A stretch of DNA of 64,000 nt from Dysgonamonadaceae bacterium (GTDB taxonomy: Bacteria; Bacteroidota; Bacteroidia; Bacteroidales; Azobacteroidaceae), in the NCBI GenBank assembly GCA_031272075.1, contig JAISUK010000009.1:1-64000 (forward strand), in the 5' to 3' direction. The notes under the pieces are model-generated. The model did not search any database. It saw nothing but the letters and a program-made list of their open reading frames with translations, and was not told where the DNA came from. The position numbers were made by a program, and so were the translations under genes. Below are positions 48,401 through 56,510 of this stretch, one piece after another (positions within the stretch are counted from its first letter, which is position 1; each line of letters opens with the position of its first letter).

Positions 48401-49526
48401 AATTTTTGTATTTGCCAATTCTGATCACACCATTGTCTTTTGTACCGAACCACAAATTATCGAAAGCATCGGTAACAATGGCTCTTACAGGACGTTCTTT
48501 TTTTACCGGCAATTGGTTTAATGTTATGCTTTTAAAAGAGTAATTGTCCTTTGTCCATTCGTATACTCCCTGTCCGTCGGTTCCTATCCACACAATGTTT
48601 TGCCTTTCGTCTTTCAAAAGAGAGAAGACGCCGCAATTGATTTTCATTTTCTCCGGCTCGAAATGCATTTGTGAACGAAGGCAAAACAGTCCGCTTGTCC
48701 GGAATCCAATCAAAATATTGGAACCGTCGAAAATCATCGCGTCGATTACGCCATTATCTTCTATTAGCGCATGTATATTTCGTATAAAAACAGTTTGCTC
48801 TAAATCAGAGACAAATAAGTCGCCGAGACTGTCGATAAACAATATCTGTTCCTTATCGTAGAAGGCATAATCAATCCGATAAGGGTGACTAAAATTGGGG
48901 TGTTGCAGGATTATTGGACGGTCGGGATGATCGGTATTGACCGTATATCTTTCAATTTTTCCGTTGTAGGTGATGTAAATTGTATCCTTTGGGTCTATAA
49001 AAAAAGCTGTACGGACGGATTCGATTTCGCTGTTCACCGGCAGATCGACGAAATGGCGTTTATTCTTATCGTATAGCGAAATAAAGCCCTTTTTGCCCAG
49101 GACAAAGATATTTCCTCGACTGTCGCTGGCAATGCGCGAATCGTCTTTAAATTCATCGTAATATTCTTCGATGCGGTTGTTGCGTTGCGACAGTTTGTTC
49201 AATCCCTGTTTTGTGCTAATCCAAAGGTAATTGTTTTCTGTTTCAACAATATTGCGGATCACATTGCTCGACAGGCTGTTCTGATTGTTTATATCCGGCT
49301 TGTAAATATGGATGTCTTTGCTGTCGTAGCAATTCAGTCCATCGAAAGTTCCGACCCACAGGAAGCGTCGGCTGTCTTGAAGCATACAGGTAATCGAACT
49401 GTTAGAAAGCCCTTCCTTGCTGCTGATTTGACGAAAATTGTCGGCATAAGCGTTGATGCAGACCAGACAATACGTAAGGAAACAAAGCATTTTGTGATTC
49501 ATTGGCATTGTTGTTTTAGGTTGCAA
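45450..49526 (-). CDS. Hybrid two-component system regulator (HTCS)
   Basis: Propeller repeats, NITHEFCMPLTLIYGP kinase box, IDDNKDLLYMIKETL...DLIITDIMMPHLDG receiver, AraC-type HTH C-terminus. Confidence 0.97.
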   Translation of the reverse strand: MQPKTTMPMNHKMLCFLTYCLVCINAYADNFRQISSKEGLSNSSITCMLQDSRRFLWVGTFDGLNCYDSKDIHIYKPDINNQNSLSSNVIRNIVETENNYLWISTKQGLNKLSQRNNRIEEYYDEFKDDSRIASDSRGNIFVLGKKGFISLYDKNKRHFVDLPVNSEIESVRTAFFIDPKDTIYITYNGKIERYTVNTDHPDRPIILQHPNFSHPYRIDYAFYDKEQILFIDSLGDLFVSDLEQTVFIRNIHALIEDNGVIDAMIFDGSNILIGFRTSGLFCLRSQMHFEPEKMKINCGVFSLLKDERQNIVWIGTDGQGVYEWTKDNYSFKSITLNQLPVKKERPVRAIVTDAFDNLWFGTKDNGVIRIGKYKNSTDYTPANVEHFTTNEGLSNDAVFALTCSNKKQVMWIGSDGPDLNYYSYSDGKIHTLKKNMATQFSYIHSLLEIGDSALYAGTGNSLLKIFIQRRGNELEAIASKRFNFNVINNQIFNQIFALKMENDSILWIGMRGNGLIRFNTQTEGYRLFTFDENGIAPMNDILCIHQDRNKCLWLGTSYGLIRFQMRPDGSYEYKNYNENSGLPNNTIHGILENSKGELWLSSNTGIMLFDTSKETFRRFNQKTGLKIIEFCDNAYFKNESDGVCFFGGVDGIVEIQQEKNEIKHFVPDIYFTGLRVFNQNYNIHDFEKVKNNKPYIELNHKQNFFTITFVAMDFINGGNSHYSYQLQNFSDVWINTSSNEAQFTNIPPGSYSLKVKYQDGITKGENPVQQIAIVIQPPWYITWYAKVIYTLIAAGLLFLVWLLIKNRYEEKKRNMTRFLDEKYKEELQERKLRFFTNITHEFCMPLTLIYGPCERILNHDGSDSFVKKYAKIIKSNTERLNNLIQEVIDFRRMETGNKICHIQRLNISRLLSEIAESLNELAERNHISFQLLYDQEIIWNTDCDCFLKIINNLVSNAFKYTPTEGQIVVSVNIAENILKLTVYNTGKGIRQEDIPRIFNRYTVLDNIKENAIKELSSRNGLGMAICLSMTELLQGTIEVDSEINKYVRFTVSLPYLEVTEGTGEDRPASTNLLNPSEFIKETESVSDEFQEEFAAPEKGKMRILVIDDNKDLLYMIKETLSAEYTIITASDGEKGLQVLKQSMPDLIITDIMMPHLDGILLTQQLKQNRHTMHIPLIILSAKNMTNDRIEGFESGADAYISKPFDEKYLKTVIKRLIINRKSMEEYYNSSASAYEYSSGQLLEKEDKEFLQAAIGIIHENLDKTEFLPENMAECLNISVRNLYRKLKTLGQPSPKDFIKEQRLIHAAKLLQTSNQTIQEIMYKTGFSNRSHFYNEFSKRHGLKPKEYRTRNKLSDDSL

Positions 49527-49594
49527 GGATAAGGGTTTATTTTAATAAATTCAAATTTTTTCATTTGTTTTTTCAATTTTACAGGGTGCTCATC

Positions 49595-49660
49595 TTTGCC
49601 AAAAGTGTATTATTGTTAATTATTTTTTGATTTGCGCATATATTTGGCAAATTTTGGCAC
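49595..49660. promoter_or_regulatory. Cluster of TTTGGCA boxes in HTCS/susC divergent region
   Basis: TTTGCCAAAA 49595-49604 (inverted), TTTGGCA 49643-49649, TTTTGGCAC 49652-49660. Confidence 0.4.
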
Positions 49661-49722
49661 TTGCCGGTTGGGATAAACCCATTAAATTAGCGGCAAAATT
49701 AAATATCATTTTTATTTCACGT

Positions 49723-49794
49723 ATGAAACGAGCAAGATTTTCAAACATCCAAGGTGATGACAACAATGACATGCGAGTTCCATACGACCAATGA
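49723..49794 (+). CDS. Short leader ORF, 23 aa (MKRARFSNIQGDDNNDMRVPYDQ); leader repeat copy B
   Basis: ATG with cacgtATGAAA context, TGA stop 18 nt before the susC ATG; 91% identical over 65 nt to 1479-1543. Confidence 0.5.
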   Translation: MKRARFSNIQGDDNNDMRVPYDQ

Positions 49795-49812
49795 AAAACA
49801 AATTATTGACGT

Positions 49813-52800
49813 ATGAAAAAAATCTTTTTTGTAATTACATTGTTCTGCTTGGTTGTAGCTCATATTCAAGCAGAAGTGAAAACCACGGAGTCCGTACAGC
49901 AGCGCGAAGTGACAATTAGGGGCGTAGTGACGGATTCTTCCGGAGAACCCATCATTGGTGCGATCGTAACTGTCAAAGGCACGACTTCTGCTACCATAAC
50001 GGATGCAGAAGGACAATTCAGTCTGGGGACAAAGGCGGCAAACCCGGAAATTACAGTTGCTTACCTCGGTTACAAGACAGAAACCGTGAGCGTTGTCGGC
50101 AGCGACCCATTAAGTATCGTCCTGATGGAATCCGAGCAGTTGATTGATGAGGTGGTCGTGGTCGGTTACGGCACTCAAAAACGCCTCACAATGACTTCGG
50201 CGGTTGCTTCCGTCAAGGGAGCGGAATTGACCGTATTGCCCGCCCCGCGTCTCTCGACCAATATCGGCGGTAAAGTTGCCGGAGTGATTACCTTTCAGGC
50301 AGATGCAGCGCCGGGCAATGATGGCGCTTCCATTTATGTCCGAGGCTCATCACCCCTGATTTTGGTCGATGGCGTAGAGCGTCCGGGCGATCGGGTTAAT
50401 CAGGAAGATATAGAATCGGTATCAGTCCTGAAAGATGCCGCTGCAGTCGCTCCTTACGGATTGAAAGGCGCTAACGGAGTGATCCTTATCACAACCAAAC
50501 GCGGCTCTGCCGGTAAAATTACAGCTACCTACAAAGGCGAGTTGAGTTCACAAAAACCGATGAGTATCCCTGAATTTATGGGTTCAGCAGATTATTTTGA
50601 ATTTCGCAATAAAGCATTGGAAATGGACGGTCTGACGGAGCAAATGATGCCTGCCGAAGAAATAGCCTTGTACCGCGACGGCACTGACCCGGATCGTTAC
50701 CCCAACACCGACTGGATAGGAAATTATATGAAAACATCCAAAGCCACGAAACACAATGTCACCATTTCCGGCGGTACGGACAAGATTCAGGCGTTCGTTT
50801 CTTTGGGCTATGTTTTCCAAAACAGTATGTTCGGCGGACAGGATTATCGCCGTTATACCGTGCGCTCCAATGTCGATATTCAGGCGACATCTACCACGAA
50901 AGTCTCATTGGATAATTCTTTCATGAGGGATATTTTAAGTATGAGCGGACTGGGGGCAAGCCAAATTATGGAGCGCCTCTACCGCGCCGTTCCCGAAGAA
51001 CCTGATGTTTACAGCAATGGACTTTCGGCATTCCAATCTTCTCTTGGAATCAGTATGCACGAAGCGATGTACAATCGCGGCATATACGACGAACAGAACG
51101 AAATCTCGACATCGAACATTACCGTCGAACAGCAATTGCCTTTTGTCCAGGGACTCTCGGCAAAAATAGCCTTCAATTACGATAAACAGCACAAGGATTT
51201 GAAAAATTGGATATTGCCTTTGTCGTATTATAATCTGACGCCGTCGGGCGAATACGAAAGGATCGATTTGTCGGAAACAAGCAGTCCTACACTGGGACAG
51301 GAATACAAACGCTGGGATTGGTACACTTTCAACGGCAGTTTGAACTACAACCATGTATTCGGCAAGCACGCCATTACCGCTTTGGCGCTCTTTGAAGCGC
51401 GTTGGACGGAATCTTTGACAACCACCACCGGCAAAACGGAATTTGATTTCCTGATTCCGGAACTGGATAGGGGCACTTCCGACAAAGAAAAATGGACAAT
51501 GAGCGGAAATTCCGGCGAAACAGCCCAATGGGGCGCCGTCGGACGTGTCAGTTACAATTACAATCAAAAATATTTGCTGGAACTTGCCGGACGCTACGAT
51601 GAAACATATCTGTATGCACCCGGTAAAAGGGGCGCATTCTTCCCCTCAGCTTCCCTTGGTTGGCGCATTTCTCAAGAACCCTTCATGGCATTTTCTCGCG
51701 GCAGTATCGATAATCTAAAATTACGGTTCTCATACGGAAAATCGGGTAATCCTGTCGGCTCGGCATTCTCATATATGTCGTCTTATACGCCCGCCAACAG
51801 CTATGTCTGGGGAACCGGCAGCACCGAAACCCGCGTGCAAGGCATCTATGCTACATTGGAGGCCAATCCCGATTTGACTTGGGAGACTGTCTGGAAAACC
51901 GATGTGGGGTTCGACCTCAATATGTGGAGAGGCCTCTTTGGGTTGGAATTTGATTTTTATCGCGAAAAACGCAGTGACAAGATTGTAAGCCCTACGGCTG
52001 TGGTTCCTGCGGAATACGGTATCGCCCTGGCACAAGAAAATGCCGGCGAAGATGTTCGTTGGGGTACGGATATCACGCTTACAAACAATACCAAAATTGG
52101 TGAAAATCTAAGGCTTTCCAATTCATTTATTTTTACCTATACCCGCCACCAAATTATCGAGAATCACGAAAATCAAGGTACGCTCTACAATCCCCGACGC
52201 CGTACCACCGGCTTGGCGTCTTCGCAGATTTGGGGATACCGTTCGGCAGGCTTGTTCAAAGATGAAGAAGAAATAAAAAATTGGGCATTTCAAGATGCAA
52301 GTACTTTGCCGGGCGATATAAAATACGTCGACATCAACGGCGACGGCAAAATCGACAGCGAAGATATCGTACGCATCGGACTTTCGAGTATTCCGCAAGT
52401 GATGTGGGGATACAATCTGAAAGCCACCTGGAAAAATTTCGACTTGGCGCTGTTTTTCCAAGGTACAGGTCGTTCAAACTATTATCTTGGAACGGCAGAC
52501 CGCGGCGTCCGTCGTCCATTTGCAGACGGCAAGGCGCGAGTCGATCATTACAAATCCTGGACAACGGATAATCCTGATCCCGATGCGCCCTATCCGCGCT
52601 TGCGTTCGACAAATTTTGCGATGAATTATGTAGCCTCAGATTACTGGGTGATCAATTCTGCATATACAAAACTCAAATCAATAGATATAGGCTATTCAGT
52701 TAATCCCAATTGGATTCGCAAAGTCGGCATGTCAAATCTGCGCCTTTCGGCAAATTTCTACAATGTTTGGACAATTTATACCAATGCTCACAAGGATTTC

Positions 52801-52875
52801 GACCCCGAAGCGCAACAATTCACTGCCTATCCGCAGCAATTCATTTCAACGATTGGTCTAACAGCAACCTTTTAA
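49813..52875 (+). CDS. SusC-family TonB-dependent outer membrane transporter
   Basis: VTIRGVVTDSSGEPIIGAIVTVKGTTSATITDAEGQFSL; VVVVGYGTQKRLTMTSAVASVKG; VSVLKDAAAVAPYGLKGANGVILITTKRG. Confidence 0.97.
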   Translation: MKKIFFVITLFCLVVAHIQAEVKTTESVQQREVTIRGVVTDSSGEPIIGAIVTVKGTTSATITDAEGQFSLGTKAANPEITVAYLGYKTETVSVVGSDPLSIVLMESEQLIDEVVVVGYGTQKRLTMTSAVASVKGAELTVLPAPRLSTNIGGKVAGVITFQADAAPGNDGASIYVRGSSPLILVDGVERPGDRVNQEDIESVSVLKDAAAVAPYGLKGANGVILITTKRGSAGKITATYKGELSSQKPMSIPEFMGSADYFEFRNKALEMDGLTEQMMPAEEIALYRDGTDPDRYPNTDWIGNYMKTSKATKHNVTISGGTDKIQAFVSLGYVFQNSMFGGQDYRRYTVRSNVDIQATSTTKVSLDNSFMRDILSMSGLGASQIMERLYRAVPEEPDVYSNGLSAFQSSLGISMHEAMYNRGIYDEQNEISTSNITVEQQLPFVQGLSAKIAFNYDKQHKDLKNWILPLSYYNLTPSGEYERIDLSETSSPTLGQEYKRWDWYTFNGSLNYNHVFGKHAITALALFEARWTESLTTTTGKTEFDFLIPELDRGTSDKEKWTMSGNSGETAQWGAVGRVSYNYNQKYLLELAGRYDETYLYAPGKRGAFFPSASLGWRISQEPFMAFSRGSIDNLKLRFSYGKSGNPVGSAFSYMSSYTPANSYVWGTGSTETRVQGIYATLEANPDLTWETVWKTDVGFDLNMWRGLFGLEFDFYREKRSDKIVSPTAVVPAEYGIALAQENAGEDVRWGTDITLTNNTKIGENLRLSNSFIFTYTRHQIIENHENQGTLYNPRRRTTGLASSQIWGYRSAGLFKDEEEIKNWAFQDASTLPGDIKYVDINGDGKIDSEDIVRIGLSSIPQVMWGYNLKATWKNFDLALFFQGTGRSNYYLGTADRGVRRPFADGKARVDHYKSWTTDNPDPDAPYPRLRSTNFAMNYVASDYWVINSAYTKLKSIDIGYSVNPNWIRKVGMSNLRLSANFYNVWTIYTNAHKDFDPEAQQFTAYPQQFISTIGLTATF

Positions 52876-52887
52876 TTCAACACAACA

Positions 52888-54708
52888 ATGGAAAAAATTA
52901 ATTCATATCCAGCAATAATCCTACTGACCGTATTATTTGTGTCATGCAGTGATTTTTTCGACATCACGCCTACCGACAGGATTGCCGACAGCGGCGTATG
53001 GGACAGCCCCCAAAGTATTGAACTGTATGTCAACGATGTTTATCAAAGCATCAACGGACCGCTCTACGTCTGGTCGAGTCGTGCCAGCCGCGACAATATA
53101 GGAGGTGCGCCTGCCATGTTCGACAATTTTATGACAGGCGATATGTGGTACAATGCAGGCAATCTCTACACCTATTCACAATGGGGCAAGGCTTCTTCAC
53201 TTGGCGCTTTGCTACGGTGGGAAGACAGCTATACCAATATCCGCAAGGTAAACAATGCGATCGAAGGATTGAACGGTTCCACCGCCCTCCCGCAGGATAA
53301 AAAAGAACGGTATCTAGGTGATATGCACTTCTGGCGGGCTATGTTATATTTCGAACTGTTTCGTTTTTATGGGAAAGTGCCGCTCATTGACAAACCGCAA
53401 AATCGCTTTGAAGAGGATATTTTCCTGGCTCGTGACAACGAGATTGAGGTTGTAAACTTTATCATAGCCGATTTTGAGAAAGCGGCCGCCTATCTGCCGA
53501 AAGATATTCCCAATGCCGAACTCGGGCGCGCTACCAAAGGCGCGGCAGTGGGTATGCTGTCCACTGCTTATCTCTATTTCGCAGGCGTAATGCCTGAGAT
53601 CATCGGCGAATCGCAAGCCCGCGAGTATTATAAAAAAGCATACGAAACTGCCGATATTTTGATTAATGGCGATCTGAAAGGCAAGTATGACCTTTTCGGC
53701 AAAAATGCCGCCGACAAGGTGTCGTCTTATCATTCGCTTTTCCTGGAGGCCAATGAATACAATGTTGAAGTCATTTTCGATATCCAATATATGGTGGATG
53801 GCATTGATTATACTTCCGCTACCGGACGGAGGCAACACGACTTGATGGGCGTGTCGCATCCGGGCAGTTACGGACAAAATACCGACGGCTCTTATGGTGG
53901 TTGGGGACGCAATACGCCCACTCAAAATATTGTGGATGTATTTCGTATGGCCGACGGCTCCGCTTTCGACTGGAATAACCCGCAGCACGCGGCACACCCG
54001 TTCGAGAATCGCGAACCGCGTTTCTATGCCGATATTCTCTACGATGGCGTGGCGTGGCGCGGTACGAATCTCTACACAGCGCCTACGTATTTCATTAAAC
54101 AGGTTAATTCAACAACCGGCGAAGAGAGATGGGTGGAACAGAACAATTCAGCGATGAAACGCGGCACCAATTCCTACACGATGACCGGTTATTATATCAA
54201 AAAACACATCGACCCGTCGAAGCGCGGCGGCACTCCCAATCGTTATGCCCCGTTTGAAGGCGCTGGTCAAAACCTGATTGTCTTGCGCTATGCAGAAGTT
54301 CTCCTGACCTACGCTGAAGCAAAAAATGAATACCTTTCGGCTCCCGACGAAAGTATTTACAATGCTTTGAACGAAGTGCGCAACCGTGGAGGACTTCCCG
54401 GCATCACCGGTCTGAATAAAGACGCTTTGCGCGAACAAATCCGTACGGAACGGCATGTCGAACTTTGCTTTGAAAATAAGCGCTATTTCGATATCATGCG
54501 CTGGCGCAAAGGACCTGAAATTATCGGGAAAGATGTTTACGGCATCGACGTGGCTTGGAGTTTGGTCAATAATGTTCCTGTGGCAAAATATACGCCAATA
54601 TTACTGACAAAGAAGACTTTCGAAGCTCCGAAAAACTATCTGATGCCGATTCCGGATGCAGTAACAGGGCGAAATCCCAATTTGCTGCCCAACAATCCTG
54701 ATTGGTAA
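52888..54708 (+). CDS. SusD/RagB-family lipoprotein
   Basis: FVSCSDFFDITPTDRIADSGVWDSPQSIELYVNDVY; LIVLRYAEVLLTYAEAKNEYL; RHVELCFENKRYFDIMRWRKG. Confidence 0.97.
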   Translation: MEKINSYPAIILLTVLFVSCSDFFDITPTDRIADSGVWDSPQSIELYVNDVYQSINGPLYVWSSRASRDNIGGAPAMFDNFMTGDMWYNAGNLYTYSQWGKASSLGALLRWEDSYTNIRKVNNAIEGLNGSTALPQDKKERYLGDMHFWRAMLYFELFRFYGKVPLIDKPQNRFEEDIFLARDNEIEVVNFIIADFEKAAAYLPKDIPNAELGRATKGAAVGMLSTAYLYFAGVMPEIIGESQAREYYKKAYETADILINGDLKGKYDLFGKNAADKVSSYHSLFLEANEYNVEVIFDIQYMVDGIDYTSATGRRQHDLMGVSHPGSYGQNTDGSYGGWGRNTPTQNIVDVFRMADGSAFDWNNPQHAAHPFENREPRFYADILYDGVAWRGTNLYTAPTYFIKQVNSTTGEERWVEQNNSAMKRGTNSYTMTGYYIKKHIDPSKRGGTPNRYAPFEGAGQNLIVLRYAEVLLTYAEAKNEYLSAPDESIYNALNEVRNRGGLPGITGLNKDALREQIRTERHVELCFENKRYFDIMRWRKGPEIIGKDVYGIDVAWSLVNNVPVAKYTPILLTKKTFEAPKNYLMPIPDAVTGRNPNLLPNNPDW

Positions 54709-54750
54709 ATGCTTTTATTATAGATTATTATTTAAACAAATTATTCACGT

Positions 54751-55119
54751 ATGAAAAAGATATTGTATTTTTTGATAACAATTTGCCTGCTTCCGTTTTG
54801 GAGCTGCGACGAAAAAGTCGACATCGAAATCCCGGAAACGGTGGATTTGGCAAATATTACAGGTGTAACGGTTTATGGTTCAGACCTCAAAAGTATTACC
54901 GCAACAACGGTTTTGGATGCCGACGCGCTCACGGCTACCGTTACAACAAAAGCGGGAACGGACATAACAAATCTGAAAGTTTCGCTTACAATCTCATCGG
55001 GAGCGACAGTGACACAATCTTTTGGAACCGAATTTAGGGATTTTACCTCACCCCAATCGGTTACAATCGTTTCTCCGAGCAAAAAGATAATAAATGTCTG
55101 GACTGTTAATATTAAATAA
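54751..55119 (+). CDS. Small PUL lipoprotein (DUF5018-like)
   Basis: Lipobox LLPFWSCDEK; short beta-rich domain with ITGVTVYGSDLKSITATTVLDADALTATVTTKAGTDITNLKVSLTISSGATV. Confidence 0.6.
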   Translation: MKKILYFLITICLLPFWSCDEKVDIEIPETVDLANITGVTVYGSDLKSITATTVLDADALTATVTTKAGTDITNLKVSLTISSGATVTQSFGTEFRDFTSPQSVTIVSPSKKIINVWTVNIK

Positions 55120-55126
55120 ATTTCTG

Positions 55127-56503
55127 ATGAATTTTTATATTGTAAAATCCGGAATATTGTTGTGCCTGGTGGCGATCTGCAACCTGACGGCTTGTAGCGG
55201 AAATGGAAATGAAAATGCGGATAAACAAAAACTTATCGGCGATGGGAAAACCCTAAACACAACCGCATTACAACTGGCAATTGATGATTGTTCGGCCAAA
55301 GGTGGGGGAACAGTTTCCCTGTCTCCGGGCGAATATCTGACAGGAACAATCTTCCTGCGAAAAAATGTTTGCCTGAACCTCGAAAAAGGCGCAACACTTT
55401 CGGGTAGTCGTAACGAAACGGATTACCCCGGAACCGGGCGCCGTAAAGCCTTGATTTTTGCGGAATACGCTGACAATATTTCTATTACCGGTGAAGGTGT
55501 GATCGATGGCAACGGCGATGCTTTTACACAAGAAAACAATGCTCCTAACCGCCCTACGCTCGTTCTTCTGCTCGATTGCAACAGCGTTAACGTCAGCGGC
55601 GTAACGATGAAAAATTCGGGTTTTTGGACATTTCGCTTCGTGCGGTGCGACGGGGTTGATATCCGGAAAGTCATGGTCAACGGTCACGCCAATTGGAACA
55701 ACGACGGTTTTGATATTGAAAGCCGTAATGTCACAATCTCCGATTGCGTGTTGGATACCGACGACGATGCAATCTGCTTTAAGAGCGAAGATGCCAACTA
55801 TGTGGTAGAAAATTGTACTGTAACGGATTGTAAAATAAGCTCCAACTGCAATTTTATCAAATTCGGGACGGCAAGTGCCGGAGGATTCCGGAATATCAAG
55901 GTCTCGAATTGCCAGCTTTCAAAATGCAGCAAATCGGTTTTCCGCTTTTGGGAAAAAAGCGTGCCTGGCGTTACCAACCCTGTCACAGGCATTTCCGGTA
56001 TTGCGCTTGAAGTGGTAGACGGTGGATTTATGGAAGATGTTACTGTTTCCGACATCGAAATGAACGACGTACAAACGCCGGTTTTCATTCGTTTAGGGAA
56101 ACGGCAAACATCGAACAATTCTTATCTGAAAGATATTCTGATTGAGAATATTAAGGCTAATACTGTTTCGCTGATAGCATCTTCCATTACAGGTGTTCCA
56201 GGACTGCGCGTTCAGAATGTCGTTGTGCGCAATGCCGATTTGCATCTGAAAGGGGGAGGAAAGGCTGCTGATACACAAGTTGTTGTGCCTGAAGCAGAAG
56301 CAAGTTATCCCGAAAACCGTATGTTTGGCGTCATGTTGCCTGCCTACGGGTTTTATCTCCGGCATGCCGATAATATCGTGTTCGACAATGTTAAACTGAC
56401 TATCGAGGGATCCGACGAACGCTATGCGTATTTTGCCGACGACGTGACCGGATTGCAAGTCATTAATTCTTCGACAAAAGAAGAAGAAATACAAATCAAA
56501 TGA
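55127..56503 (+). CDS. GH28 polygalacturonase-like
   Basis: NNDGFDIESRNVTISDCVLDTDDDAICFKSE catalytic Asp motifs, beta-helix repeats, N-terminal lipoprotein signal (start trimmed from 55094). Confidence 0.9.
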   Translation: MNFYIVKSGILLCLVAICNLTACSGNGNENADKQKLIGDGKTLNTTALQLAIDDCSAKGGGTVSLSPGEYLTGTIFLRKNVCLNLEKGATLSGSRNETDYPGTGRRKALIFAEYADNISITGEGVIDGNGDAFTQENNAPNRPTLVLLLDCNSVNVSGVTMKNSGFWTFRFVRCDGVDIRKVMVNGHANWNNDGFDIESRNVTISDCVLDTDDDAICFKSEDANYVVENCTVTDCKISSNCNFIKFGTASAGGFRNIKVSNCQLSKCSKSVFRFWEKSVPGVTNPVTGISGIALEVVDGGFMEDVTVSDIEMNDVQTPVFIRLGKRQTSNNSYLKDILIENIKANTVSLIASSITGVPGLRVQNVVVRNADLHLKGGGKAADTQVVVPEAEASYPENRMFGVMLPAYGFYLRHADNIVFDNVKLTIEGSDERYAYFADDVTGLQVINSSTKEEEIQIK

Positions 56504-56510
56504 TTGCCGA

